Source: Actinomycetota bacterium
Lineage (GTDB): Bacteria; Actinomycetota; Thermoleophilia; Solirubrobacterales; Solirubrobacteraceae
Assembly: GCA_009699245.1 (NCBI GenBank)
Contig: WLOQ01000009.1
Location: 45,481-109,480, forward strand
DNA: 64,000 nt
Direction: 5' to 3'
A model generated the notes under the pieces. The model worked only from the letters and a program-made list of their open reading frames with translations. It was not told the DNA's origin and did no database searches. The position numbers were made by a program, and so were the translations under genes. Numbering within the stretch: position 1 is the stretch's first letter; each line of letters opens with the position of its first letter. Below, one piece after another: positions 16,172-24,538 of the stretch.

Positions 16172-16669
16172 ATGCGGATCGCGCGACCTGCGTGCAGCGC
16201 CGTCTCGACGTCGAGCGCTGGTAACGCATCGACAGTTCACAACGCTGGCTCTGGGGTCGGGGTGCTCACCGGCACCGGACTCGCTTCACCGACATTCTCG
16301 TTCGCCTTCAGCGCGAACAGCGAGATGATCGTCTCTGGAACGCCCACGTATGTGGTCGAGACAGAGATCAACGCGCCATTCGCGGGACGCATGATCGTGA
16401 ACTTCAGTGGTTCCTTTGAAAGGGAGAATGACGCCGGCGTTGCGAACAGCTTCGCCTGCTCCATGTATGGGCCTGGAGGCATCTCCGCATCCAATCCCGC
16501 CATCAGCGGCGACCTCGCTCAGGCTGAGCATGAGCAGCTCGCGCTCACAGGAAGCTTCACCGCAGCGGCAGGTCTCAACCGCATTGCTCTGAACTGCTAC
16601 CTGAGGTTTGGCGGGTCCGGCATCTACCTGCGCAGTTACGACATCACCGGCGTCCTCACCGGTAGCTGA
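16172..16669 (+). CDS. beta-strand-rich orphan protein, possibly 5'-truncated
   Basis: A 165-aa frame that alternates Ser/Thr/Gly-rich beta strands (for example VVETEINAPFAGRMIVNFSG and GLNRIALNCYLRFGG), as in exported beta-sandwich domains. Yet it lacks a signal peptide: the N-terminus is MRIARPACSAVSTSSAG. The frame stays open upstream into the lipoprotein gene in another frame, so the start may be artificial and the original 5' end lost. Its stop lies directly before the KstD remnant in the same frame. I do not recognise a family. It could be a real short gene or the tail of a larger one. Confidence 0.4.
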   Translation: MRIARPACSAVSTSSAGNASTVHNAGSGVGVLTGTGLASPTFSFAFSANSEMIVSGTPTYVVETEINAPFAGRMIVNFSGSFERENDAGVANSFACSMYGPGGISASNPAISGDLAQAEHEQLALTGSFTAAAGLNRIALNCYLRFGGSGIYLRSYDITGVLTGS

Positions 16670-17185
16670 AGCCAGGGTCTCAGGCCCGCGAACGTCGCCG
16701 CGCGCCTTGCGGGCCTCGCCGAGGTGACCGGCGGCGTCGCACTCGACCCCGGGTTCGCGCAGAACCTCGTCGCGACGAAGGAGTGCTTCAACCGCTTCGC
16801 CACGACCGGAGTGGACGAAGACTTCGCGCGGGGCGCGGAGTCGAGCGAGCTCGACTGCACGGGCTTCGTGCGCCCGGGCAACCACCCGAACAAGACGATG
16901 TATCCGCTCGCCGACGTCGGCCCGTACTGCGCGATCATCGTCGCGGCGGGCACGCTCGACATCAAGGGCGGCCCGCGCACCGACACGGTCGGCCGCGTGC
17001 TGCGCTCGGGTGGGACGCCCGTTGCTCGCCTCTACGGCGTCGGGAACTGCGTCGCTTCTCCGGCCGGCAGCGGCTACTGGTCCGGCGGCAACACGCTCGG
17101 CATCGCGATCACCTTCGGCTACCTGGCCGGACGCGCGATCAGCGGCGAGCGCCCGCGCGCCGAGCGGACGGCGGTGTGCGGTCTG
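16670..17185 (+). pseudogene. 3' remnant of a KstD-like FAD-dependent oxidoreductase
   Basis: From about 16673 the frame encodes the C-terminal part of a 3-ketosteroid dehydrogenase/fumarate-reductase-type flavoprotein. It includes LDPGFAQNLVATKECFNRFATTG with DEDFARG, YPLADVGPYCAIIVAAGTLD, and the FAD-contacting GVGNCVASPAGSGYWSGGNT with LGIAITFGYLAGRA. The N-terminal FAD-binding two thirds are missing, and an in-frame stop (16667-16669) precedes the fragment. The natural stop is also lost: the frame runs on through the antisense thioesterase gene to 17722. Length and both broken ends mark a pseudogene. The neighbouring thioesterase and SnoaL-like genes fit an older lipid- or steroid-type catabolic set. 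Confidence 0.85.
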
Positions 17186-17194
17186 CGGCGGCGC

Positions 17195-17614
17195 TCAGGT
17201 GCCGCTGTAGACCGCACGCTCGGGCGCATTGATCTCCCGAGCACAGCGCGCCTCGGGGTCCCACGCGACCATGATCGTGAGGCCGGATGCCGCGACGGTG
17301 CCATCCGGGCGCACGACGTCATTGGCGACGGTGATGCTCTTCGATCCCATCCGCTCGAGCCACGCGCGTGCGATGACCCAACCGTCCTCCATGACGACCT
17401 CGCGGTGATAGTCGAGTTCGACGCGCGCGAGGACGAAGTGCCCGTTCGGCGTGGGGTGGTCGAGCGCCATCGGGTCCGGGACGAAGGGGCCGAAGAGGAA
17501 CCGGCGCCGGGCACGCCCGATGATGTGGTGGTACCGCGCCTGGTTGAGGTGCCCGAAGTCGTCCATGTCCTCGGCGGTGAGTTCGTGCCTGTGGGATACC
17601 TCGTAGCGCGCCAT
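17195..17614 (-). CDS. acyl-CoA thioesterase, 4HBT hot-dog fold
   Basis: A 139-aa hot-dog-fold protein. The start MARYEVSHRHELTAEDMDDFGHLNQARYHH shows the 4HBT pattern (D-x-x-G-H-L/V-N-x-x-x-Y), in which the Asp and helix are catalytic in 4-hydroxybenzoyl-CoA thioesterase-like enzymes. The strands LARVELDYHREVVMEDGWVIA and SKSITVANDVVRPDGTVAASG follow. The substrate is unknown. ATG 17614 is chosen by alignment to the family start; ATG 17635 would add seven residues. It is divergent from the SnoaL-like gene and convergent with the KstD remnant, suggesting a former catabolic group. Confidence 0.8.
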   Translation of the reverse strand: MARYEVSHRHELTAEDMDDFGHLNQARYHHIIGRARRRFLFGPFVPDPMALDHPTPNGHFVLARVELDYHREVVMEDGWVIARAWLERMGSKSITVANDVVRPDGTVAASGLTIMVAWDPEARCAREINAPERAVYSGT

Positions 17615-17703
17615 GCGGCGGCGGACGATACCCATCCCACAGGGCCCTCGGCCTGCGGTAGCGTGGCGCTGAAGCCAGCCGACCACGAGTGGAGGAGAGG
17701 GCC

Positions 17704-18309
17704 ATGGCTACGACGGAGATGACGAAGACCCGCGAGCGCCTGATGGATGAGCTGCTTGCGAAGGAGGCGATCCGCGAGGCGATCAACCGCTTCTCGCGCG
17801 GGATCGACCGGCAGGACTCGGAGCTGGCCAAAAGCGTCTACCACGACGATGCGCGCGACGACCACATCGGCTACACGGGCAGCGGGCACGGCCTCGTCGA
17901 CTGGGTCAACGGGTACGAGGGCCCGGACGGCTGGGTTCGCGGCTACCTCCAGGACCAGTACGTCCAGCACTACGTCACCAACACGACGATCGACCTCGAC
18001 CTCGACAACGATGTCGCGCACGTCGAGTCGTACTACCAGATGGTCGAGCGCCCGATGGACTCCGCCGCGATGACGCAGATCTTCGGCGGGCGGTACATCG
18101 ACCGCTTCGAGTGCCGTGACGGGCGCTGGGCGATCGCCGCGCGGATGATCACGGTGGCCTGGAGCACCGATGCGGAGATCTACGCGCAGATCGAGCAGAT
18201 CGGGAACCCGAGCCTGCCCAGCCGCGACGACATCTCCTACAAGCGGCCGCTGACCGTCGACCGTGAGGACCGGGCGATGCTCGGGCCGGGGACGCCGGGC
18301 TGGAAGTGA
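17704..18309 (+). CDS. SnoaL-like (NTF2-fold) domain protein
   Basis: A 201-aa protein of the SnoaL_4 / NTF2-like type. The helix LLAKEAIREAINRFSRGIDRQD opens the fold, followed by YHDDARDDH, strands with HYVTNTTIDLDLDNDVAHVESYYQ, and the C-terminal GGRYIDRFECRDGRWAIAARM. Members are dehydratases, isomerases or dehydrochlorinases with a cone-shaped pocket, often in steroid or aromatic catabolism; the substrate cannot be inferred. GGAGGAGAG (17691-17699) is a strong ribosome-binding site before ATG 17704, which excludes the upstream GTG. A TAGCGT at 17659-17664 may be the -10, giving a leader of about 35 nt, unlike most units here. Confidence 0.82.
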   Translation: MATTEMTKTRERLMDELLAKEAIREAINRFSRGIDRQDSELAKSVYHDDARDDHIGYTGSGHGLVDWVNGYEGPDGWVRGYLQDQYVQHYVTNTTIDLDLDNDVAHVESYYQMVERPMDSAAMTQIFGGRYIDRFECRDGRWAIAARMITVAWSTDAEIYAQIEQIGNPSLPSRDDISYKRPLTVDREDRAMLGPGTPGWK

Positions 18310-18316
18310 GGCGCTG

Positions 18317-18502
18317 ATGCTGCGCCGGGGGCGTCGCGGTGGCCGCCCGGCGCGGCGGTTCGGATCGGCCATCGCGGTGGCCTCGTTCGTCGTCCTCGTG
18401 ATCGCGATCCCGATGCTGCTCGGCTTCGCGATCTCGTGGCTCGCCGGGGTGGTCGCCGCGGTCCCCATGGTGATGCTCTGGGACTGGGCGCTCGGTCGCT
18501 GA
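18317..18502 (+). CDS. small two-segment membrane protein
   Basis: A 61-aa protein. The basic N-terminus (MLRRGRRGGRPARRFG) is followed by two hydrophobic stretches (AIAVASFVVLVIAIPMLLGF and WLAGVVAAVPMVMLW). It starts 7 bp after the SnoaL-like stop, so it is probably co-transcribed. ATG 18317 is chosen because a longer frame overlaps the upstream gene. No family is recognised. Confidence 0.5.
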   Translation: MLRRGRRGGRPARRFGSAIAVASFVVLVIAIPMLLGFAISWLAGVVAAVPMVMLWDWALGR

Positions 18503-18528
18503 CCGACGCGTGGAATAGGACTAGGGCC

Positions 18529-18720
18529 ATGGGTTCAAGGTTGGTGTTCGTCGACGGCGAGTGGCTCGCGAGCGATCTGCCGATTGAGGAGGTCGCGGCG
18601 CGGCTCGGCGAGGGGCGCGTGATAGACGCCGACCGCAAGGGCAAGCGCATCGCCGTCAATCCGGCGCATGTCATCTATGCCGAGGAGTGGGACCGCCCGA
18701 CGGCCGCCGATGGCGGCTGA
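18529..18720 (+). CDS. small soluble protein of unknown function
   Basis: A 63-aa protein (MGSRLVFVDGEWLASDLPIEEVAARLGEGRV, then DADRKGKRIAVNPAHVIYAEEW). The alternating strand and helix pattern and the ending VNPAHVIYAEE resemble small Hfq/LSM-like or DUF3107-type proteins only loosely, so I give no family. It starts 26 bp after the small membrane protein, and two TAGG sequences sit just upstream of the ATG. Normal codon use and a clear ATG support a real gene. Confidence 0.55.
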   Translation: MGSRLVFVDGEWLASDLPIEEVAARLGEGRVIDADRKGKRIAVNPAHVIYAEEWDRPTAADGG

Positions 18721-18772
18721 CCGCTCTCCTGGTTGGCGGACGGCCCACCGGGTGCTCTAGATTGGGCGGTCA

Positions 18773-19717
18773 ATGGGCCGAATCCCGATCAACATTGCGG
18801 AGCTCGTAGGTCGCACGCCGATCCTGCGGCTCGCGCGGCTGCTGGGCCCTGACGCCGACGCCCGTGGCATCGAGCTCTACGGAAAGCTCGAGGCGCTCAA
18901 TCCCGGGGGATCCGTGAAGGACCGCATTGGCGTCGCGATGATCGAGGCGGCCGAGCGCGACGGCCTGATCGAGCCGGGGTCGACGACGATCGTCGAGGCG
19001 ACGTCCGGGAACACCGGGATCGCGCTCGCCTTCGTCTGTGCCGCACGCGGGTACGACCTGCGGATCTTTCTTCCGCAGGGCATGAGCCGTGAGCGCGAGT
19101 TGCTGCTGCGCATGTATGGCGCTCGCGTCGAAGTCGTCGAGTCGATGGGCGGCATGAACGAGGCGGTGAGCGCCGCCCGGGCGCTTGCGGACGAACCCGG
19201 CCACTTTCTGCCCGACCAGTTCTCGAACCCCGCCAACCCCGAGGCGCACCGCACGGGGACCGGCCCTGAGATCCTCGAGGCGCTCGACCGCAAGGTTGAC
19301 GTGCTCGTCGCAGGGGTCGGCACCGGCGGCACGATCACCGGGGCAGGTGAGGCGATCAAGGCGGTCAATCCGCGTGCACTCGTGATCGCGGTCGAGCCGC
19401 AGTCGTCGGCGGTGCTCTCCGGCCGCTCCGCGGGACCGCACCGGATCCAGGGGATCGGGGCGGGCTTCGTCCCGGCGGTCCTCAACCGCGAGATCCTCGA
19501 CGAGGTCATCGCGGTCCCCGATGAAGCGGCGATCGAGACCGCGCGCCTTGCAGCCTCCCGCGAAGGGGTGCTGGCAGGGCTCTCGTGCGGCGCCGCGCTC
19601 TGGGGCGCGATGCAGGTCGCGGCGCGCCCGGAGTCCGCCGGCAAGCGCATCGTCGTCGTGCTCCCCGACTCGGGTGAGCGCTACATGTCGGCACCGTTCT
19701 TCGCTCCGGCCGCCTGA
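18773..19717 (+). CDS. cysK: cysteine synthase A (O-acetylserine sulfhydrylase)
   Basis: A 314-aa PLP enzyme that makes cysteine from O-acetylserine and sulfide. The PLP lysine is Lys49 in NPGGSVKDRIG. Also present are the substrate loop TSGNTG, the phosphate loop GTGGTITG, and GLSCGAALWGA near the end. Length is typical of CysK. TAGATT at 18758-18763 ends 9 nt before the ATG, and a TTGGCG at 18733-18738 is a possible -35 with a long 19-nt spacer. cysE follows 37 bp later. Cystathionine beta-synthase-type activity cannot be excluded from sequence alone. Confidence 0.94.
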   Translation: MGRIPINIAELVGRTPILRLARLLGPDADARGIELYGKLEALNPGGSVKDRIGVAMIEAAERDGLIEPGSTTIVEATSGNTGIALAFVCAARGYDLRIFLPQGMSRERELLLRMYGARVEVVESMGGMNEAVSAARALADEPGHFLPDQFSNPANPEAHRTGTGPEILEALDRKVDVLVAGVGTGGTITGAGEAIKAVNPRALVIAVEPQSSAVLSGRSAGPHRIQGIGAGFVPAVLNREILDEVIAVPDEAAIETARLAASREGVLAGLSCGAALWGAMQVAARPESAGKRIVVVLPDSGERYMSAPFFAPAA

Positions 19718-19754
19718 TTGCATCCCGGCGCGTCGGCGCGGGTACCCTGAGCGT

Positions 19755-20489
19755 GTGCTGGGCCTTGGAACTCTCCGCCGCGTGGCAGGTGAAGTGCGCC
19801 GTGACGTGCGCGCCGCCCACGACCGCGACCCTGCGGCGCGTGGCGTCTCCTCTCTGGAGATCCTCACCTCGTGGCCGGGCGTCCACGCCCTCCTCGTCCA
19901 CCGCGTCGCACATGCGCTGCACGAGGCCGGTGTCCCGCTCGCCCCGCGCTCGCTCGCCTACCTGACGCGCGCGTTCACCGGCATCGAGATCCACCCGGCC
20001 GCCCAGATCGGCGAGGGACTTTTCATCGACCACGGCACCGGCGTCGTGATCGGCGAGACGGCGCGCATCGGCGACGACGTCACGCTCTACCAGGGCGTCA
20101 CCCTCGGTGGCACCGGGTTTGAGGCCGGCAAGCGCCACCCCACCGTCGGCGACAACGTTGTCGTCGGGTCGGGCGCGAAGCTGCTGGGCCCGATCGAGAT
20201 CGGCGACGGCGCGAAGATCGGCGCCAACAGTGTTGTGATCACCGACGTGCCCTCGAACGCCACCGTCGTCGGCAACCCCGGGCACGTGGTGCGCGTCGAC
20301 GGCGAGCGCCCGGAAGGGGCCGACGCCGACTGGATTCACCTGCCCGACCCGGTGGCCGATGCGATCCGCGACCTGTCGGCGCGGATTCTCGAGCTTGAGA
20401 CGCGCCTCGCAGCGGCAGCCGGCGAGGAGCCGCCCGCACAGGTGCGCCCGCTGCGCCCGGTGCGCGGTCGCAGCCCCGCCGGCGGCTGA
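19755..20489 (+). CDS. cysE: serine O-acetyltransferase
   Basis: A 244-aa enzyme that acetylates serine to O-acetylserine, the substrate of the cysK product next to it. The N-terminal helical part (DVRAAHDRDPAARG, LHEAG) leads into a left-handed beta-helix of hexapeptide repeats with the active-site FIDHGTGVVIGETA, then YQGVTLGGTG and GKRHPTVGDNVVVGSGAKLLG. The start is taken as GTG 19755 because the frame upstream overlaps cysK. TACCCT at 19743-19748 ends 6 nt before it. A C-terminal extension of about 60 residues includes a short helix (ARILELETRLAAAA). The C-terminus does not end in the Ile that normally inserts into CysK. Confidence 0.92.
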   Translation: MLGLGTLRRVAGEVRRDVRAAHDRDPAARGVSSLEILTSWPGVHALLVHRVAHALHEAGVPLAPRSLAYLTRAFTGIEIHPAAQIGEGLFIDHGTGVVIGETARIGDDVTLYQGVTLGGTGFEAGKRHPTVGDNVVVGSGAKLLGPIEIGDGAKIGANSVVITDVPSNATVVGNPGHVVRVDGERPEGADADWIHLPDPVADAIRDLSARILELETRLAAAAGEEPPAQVRPLRPVRGRSPAGG

Positions 20490-20491
20490 CC

Positions 20492-21367
20492 TCAGTAGGC
20501 CACGCAGCGGCAGCGATGCCGCGGATGCGCTTTGATCTCGGGCCGTTGGCCGAGCATCCACAGGCGGTGGTCGAGCTCCTGCTCGGAGAGCCCGAGGCGC
20601 GCCGCGATCAGGGCGCAGGCATGGACGGCGCAGGCGCGGATCTCGCGCTCCTGCGCGCCAGGTCGCAGCGGGCGCCCTGCGTCGATGTGCGCGGCGAGGC
20701 GCTCCTCATAGACGAGCACCCCCTGGTGACGCAGGACGTGGGGGACGAGGTTGTCGGCGAAGATCGTCAGGCGATCGAGGTCGTCGAAGTGCGCGACGCC
20801 GGCGAGCGCGAGGTTCGATGGGACGATCTGCGCGCGCTTGTAGAACGCGCGGTCGTCGTAGAAGGCCATGCCGTCCGCGAGGGTGCGAGCGAGGGCCGAC
20901 GCCGAGCCACCCGCCAGCGCCACCAGATCGAGCGCGTGGCGGTCGCCGAGGAAGCGGCCGAGATCACGCAGCGCCTGGGCGTAGAGCGCCATCAGCTCGT
21001 GATCGCGTGGTTGGCCGAGCGTGTCGGCGATCTCCTCGGTGCGCAGCGTGCGCAGCTGCGCGTTCGACCACGGGCCTGCGTCGCGGAACCGGTCGGCGAG
21101 CGCCCACGCCACTGTGAAGTAGCCGGACGACCCGCGCCGCTTGCGCAGCGTCGGGAACCATCCCGACCCGAAGTTCACCGTGTCGAGCGTGAGGAAGTAG
21201 GCAGCGACGTCGGGTGCGGCGCCTTCGAGGTAGTGTCGCTCGCGATCGAGGGCGGGCGGTGGCCCCGGATCGAGCGCCGCGAGCGCTTCGGTGTCGATCC
21301 GCACGGAGCGCGCTGTGGCGGCGATCGCCGCGCAGGAGGCGCGGACCTCATCGGAGAGCGTCGCCAT
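20492..21367 (-). CDS. queuosine salvage family protein (DUF2419, Qng1-like)
   Basis: A 291-aa protein of the queuosine 5'-phosphate N-glycosylase family, which releases queuine for salvage into tRNA. Family-like segments are LDTVNFGSGWFPTLRKRRGSSGYFTVA near residues 60-88, DGMAFYDDRAFYKRAQIVPSNLA, HFDDLDRLTIFADNLVPHVLRHQGVL (the acidic catalytic region) and a C-terminal ARLGLSEQELDHRLWMLGQ. No tgt or que genes are nearby. TACCCT on the minus strand (21381-21376) ends 8 nt before the ATG, so it is probably leaderless. It converges on cysE and diverges from pcrA. Confidence in the family is good; activity is inferred. Confidence 0.8.
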   Translation of the reverse strand: MATLSDEVRASCAAIAATARSVRIDTEALAALDPGPPPALDRERHYLEGAAPDVAAYFLTLDTVNFGSGWFPTLRKRRGSSGYFTVAWALADRFRDAGPWSNAQLRTLRTEEIADTLGQPRDHELMALYAQALRDLGRFLGDRHALDLVALAGGSASALARTLADGMAFYDDRAFYKRAQIVPSNLALAGVAHFDDLDRLTIFADNLVPHVLRHQGVLVYEERLAAHIDAGRPLRPGAQEREIRACAVHACALIAARLGLSEQELDHRLWMLGQRPEIKAHPRHRCRCVAY

Positions 21368-21419
21368 GATCGCTCAGGGTAGAGGCGGCCGCCGCTCTCC
21401 GTCCTATGCTCGATGACCG

Positions 21420-23663
21420 ATGGCCGACGCACCCGCATCCGCGCATCTCGAGCACCTGCTCACCGGCCTCAACGACCCCCAGCGCACGGCCGTCGCGCAC
21501 GGTGATGGCCCGCTGCTCGTCCTCGCTGGGGCGGGCTCCGGTAAGACCCGCGTCCTCACGCACCGTGTCGCCTGGCTCATCGGCAGCGGTCACGCCCGCT
21601 CGGGGGAGATCCTCGCCATCACCTTCACGAACAAGGCGGCGCAGGAGATGCGCGAGCGTGTCGAGGTCTTGCTCGGCCACTCGACGCGATCGATGTGGGT
21701 CATGACCTTCCACGCCGCCTGCGCGCGCATCCTGCGCGCCGAGGCGCCGCGGCTCGGCTACACCCGCCAGTTCACGATCTACGACCAGTCCGACAGTCGC
21801 CGCCTCGTGAAGCAGTGCATCGAGGAGCTCGACCTCGACATCAAGCGCTTCACCCCGTCGGCGATCCAGCATCAGATCTCCGACGCGAAGAACAAGCTGC
21901 GCGACGCCGCTGCGTACAGCGAGCAGGTCGGCGACTACTTCGAGCGCACGGTCGCGGATGTCTACGCGCTCTATGAGCGTGCGCTTCACCGGATGAACGC
22001 GATGGACTTCGACGACCTGATCGGTCGGACGGTCGACGTCCTGCGGCTCTTCCCCGAGGTGCGCGACCGCTACCGCGCGACCTTCCGCTACGTGCTCGTC
22101 GACGAGTACCAGGACACGAACCACGCGCAGTACGAGCTGCTCCAGCAGATCGCGGGCGAGCACGGCAACCTCATGGTCGTCGGCGACGATGCGCAGTCGG
22201 TCTACGGCTTCCGCGGCGCCGACATCCGCAACATCCTCGACTTCCAGGACGACTTCCCCGACGCGGTCACGGTCAAGCTCGAACAGAACTACCGCTCGAC
22301 GCAGACCATCCTCGACGCCGCCAACGCCGTCATCGCGAACAACCGCGCGCAGATGGAGAAGCACCTTTTCACCGAGCTCGGCACCGGTGATCCGATCGTT
22401 GTGCGCGAGCTCGACGACGAGCACGCGGAGGCGCGCTACGTCGCCGGCGAGATCGAGCGCCTCGTCGACGAGGGCCTTTCGCGCAGCGAGATCGCGGTCT
22501 TCTACCGGATGAACTCGCAGTCCCGGGTGCTCGAGGACACGCTGATCCGGCGCGAGATCGGGTACCAGATCATCGGCGGCACGAAGTTCTATGAGCGCGC
22601 CGAGATCAAGGACGCGGTCGCCTATTTGACGTTGCTCGCCAACCCGCAGGACGCGGTCAGCTTCCAGCGCGTGGCCAACACGCCGCGGCGCGGCATCGGT
22701 CAGACGTCGCTCTCGCGCGTCCTCTCGCATGCGAACACCATGGGGATCAGCATCTGGGAGGCCGCGGCGAGTCCGGCGGAGGTCCCGGGGCTCGGTGCGG
22801 CAGCCGTCAAGTCGATCGGGCGCTTCATGGAGACGATGGGGGCGCTGCGGGCGCGATCCGACGACCACGTCCCCGTCGGCGACTTGATCGACGCCGTGCT
22901 GCACGAGTCCGGCTACTACGACTGGCTTGAGGCCGAGCGCACGATCGAGGCGCAGGGGCGCATCGAGAACCTTCAGGAGCTTGTCGAGGTTGCGCGTGAG
23001 TTCGACGCGACGGCGGAGGAGGGGGAGGACCGGCTCGACGTCTTCCTCCAGCAAATCGCGCTCGTCGCCGATGCGGACACGCGCCAGGACGACTCCGGTC
23101 TCGTGACCCTCATGACGCTGCACAACGCCAAGGGCCTCGAATACCCGATCGTCTACATCCTCGGCTGCGAGGAAGGGCTCTTTCCGCATTCCCGCTCGAT
23201 CGACGAAGGCTCGATCGAGGAGGAGCGGCGGCTCTGTTACGTGGGAATCACGCGCGCCATGCGCAACCTGACGCTGACGTCGGCCCGCCAGCGCAACGTC
23301 TACGGCGCGGCGACCTACGGCATGCCGAGCCGCTTCATCGGCGAGCTCCCGCCCGAGCTCCTCGATCGCGAGGAGGCGCGCGGCGGCTGGGCTGCGGCGC
23401 GCGCGGCATCCATCGGCGGCACGGCCCCGCGCCCGCGCGCGACCAGTTGGGCGGCCGGTAATACGTCCGGTGCCCCCGCTCCGGCGGGCGATACCGGCGG
23501 CGGTGGCAGCTGGCGTGTCGGTGAGGACGTCGTGCATGCCGCCTTCGGCGAAGGTGTCGTCACATCCGTCGAACCCGGCGGGGTCATCGTCGTGCGCTTC
23601 GCCGCCGATCGCTCAGAGCGCAAGCTCATGGCGGAGTACGCGCCGATCGAGCGTCGCGGCTGA
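21420..23663 (+). CDS. pcrA: ATP-dependent DNA helicase, UvrD/PcrA type
   Basis: A 747-aa superfamily 1A 3'-5' helicase for repair and removal of stalled complexes. Motif I is AGAGSGKT with Lys42; ITFTNKAAQEM is motif Ia; LVDEYQDTNHAQ is motif II; GDDAQSVYGFRGAD is motif III; LMTLHNAKGLEYPIV is motif V; EERRLCYVGITRA is motif VI. A Gly/Ala-rich linker precedes a C-terminal Tudor-like RNA-polymerase-binding domain (VGEDVVHAAFGEGVVTSVE) as in PcrA/UvrD1. TATGCT at 21405-21410 ends 9 nt before the ATG. Divergent from the Qng1-like gene. Confidence 0.95.
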   Translation: MADAPASAHLEHLLTGLNDPQRTAVAHGDGPLLVLAGAGSGKTRVLTHRVAWLIGSGHARSGEILAITFTNKAAQEMRERVEVLLGHSTRSMWVMTFHAACARILRAEAPRLGYTRQFTIYDQSDSRRLVKQCIEELDLDIKRFTPSAIQHQISDAKNKLRDAAAYSEQVGDYFERTVADVYALYERALHRMNAMDFDDLIGRTVDVLRLFPEVRDRYRATFRYVLVDEYQDTNHAQYELLQQIAGEHGNLMVVGDDAQSVYGFRGADIRNILDFQDDFPDAVTVKLEQNYRSTQTILDAANAVIANNRAQMEKHLFTELGTGDPIVVRELDDEHAEARYVAGEIERLVDEGLSRSEIAVFYRMNSQSRVLEDTLIRREIGYQIIGGTKFYERAEIKDAVAYLTLLANPQDAVSFQRVANTPRRGIGQTSLSRVLSHANTMGISIWEAAASPAEVPGLGAAAVKSIGRFMETMGALRARSDDHVPVGDLIDAVLHESGYYDWLEAERTIEAQGRIENLQELVEVAREFDATAEEGEDRLDVFLQQIALVADADTRQDDSGLVTLMTLHNAKGLEYPIVYILGCEEGLFPHSRSIDEGSIEEERRLCYVGITRAMRNLTLTSARQRNVYGAATYGMPSRFIGELPPELLDREEARGGWAAARAASIGGTAPRPRATSWAAGNTSGAPAPAGDTGGGGSWRVGEDVVHAAFGEGVVTSVEPGGVIVVRFAADRSERKLMAEYAPIERRG

Positions 23664-23677
23664 GTAGGGTCCGGACG

Positions 23678-24538
23678 ATGGCGGCGACGATCATCGACGG
23701 CAAAGCTGTGGCGGGACGCCTGCGCGCCGAGCTCGCCGTGGAGGTTGCGGCGTTCACGGGCGCGCACGGTCGTCCGCCGGGCCTGGCGACCATCCTGGTC
23801 GGCGAGGACCAGGCCAGCGCCGTGTATGTGGGCGGCAAGCAGCGCGGCTGCGCCGAGGTCGGCATCCGCGGCTTCGATCACCGTCTGCCCGCGAGCGCCT
23901 CGCAGGACGAGGTCGCGGCCCTCATCGAGGCCCTGAACGCCGATCCGAGCGTCAGCGGGATCATCTGCCAGCTGCCCGTGCCCGAGCCGCTCGACGGTGT
24001 CGCGCTCACCGGCCTCGTCAGCCCCGACAAGGATGTGGATGGCCTGACGGCGGCGAGCGCCGGCCTCCTGGCTCTCGGGCGTCCCGGCCTGCGGCCGTGC
24101 ACGCCCGAGGGCGTGATGTTGCTCCTGGCAGAGACAGGCGTGACGCTCGGCGGCGCCGAGGCCGTCGTCCTCGGCCGCTCGAACCTCTTCGGCAAGCCGA
24201 TGGCGCAGCTCCTTCTGGCCGCGGATGCGACCGTCACCGTCTGTCACTCCCGCACCGTCGGCCTCCCGACCGTCTGCGCGCGGGCCGACGTCCTGATCGC
24301 AGCCGTGGGGCGCGCGCGCATGGTCGAGGCCGACTGGGTGAAGCCCGGGGCGGTCGTGATCGATGTCGGCATCAATCGCGTCGATGACGCGCTGTGCGGC
24401 GACGTCGACTTCGACCCGGTGCGCGAGGTCGCGGGTGCGATCACGCCGGTGCCGGGCGGCGTCGGCCCGATGACGATCGCCTGCCTGCTGCGCAACACGC
24501 TCAAGGCAGCGCGGCTCGCCGTGGGGGAGGACGCATGA
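23678..24538 (+). CDS. folD: methylenetetrahydrofolate dehydrogenase/cyclohydrolase
   Basis: A 286-aa bifunctional FolD that interconverts methylene- and formyl-tetrahydrofolate using NADP. The catalytic Tyr and Lys lie in SAVYVGGKQRGC, with IICQLPVPEPLD and DKDVDGLTAAS in the folate site, VVLGRSNLFGKPMAQLL in the Rossmann domain, and the closing TPVPGGVGPMTIACLL. TAGGGT at 23665-23670 ends 7 nt before the ATG even though pcrA ends only 14 bp upstream, so folD probably has its own promoter. Its stop overlaps the next ATG (ATGA, 24535-24538). Confidence 0.95.
   Translation: MAATIIDGKAVAGRLRAELAVEVAAFTGAHGRPPGLATILVGEDQASAVYVGGKQRGCAEVGIRGFDHRLPASASQDEVAALIEALNADPSVSGIICQLPVPEPLDGVALTGLVSPDKDVDGLTAASAGLLALGRPGLRPCTPEGVMLLLAETGVTLGGAEAVVLGRSNLFGKPMAQLLLAADATVTVCHSRTVGLPTVCARADVLIAAVGRARMVEADWVKPGAVVIDVGINRVDDALCGDVDFDPVREVAGAITPVPGGVGPMTIACLLRNTLKAARLAVGEDA

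Noticed and set aside
17186..17722. Continuation of the KstD frame as a longer protein
   Set aside because: After LAGRAISGERPRAE the sequence loses similarity and is exactly antisense to the thioesterase gene, so the original stop was lost.
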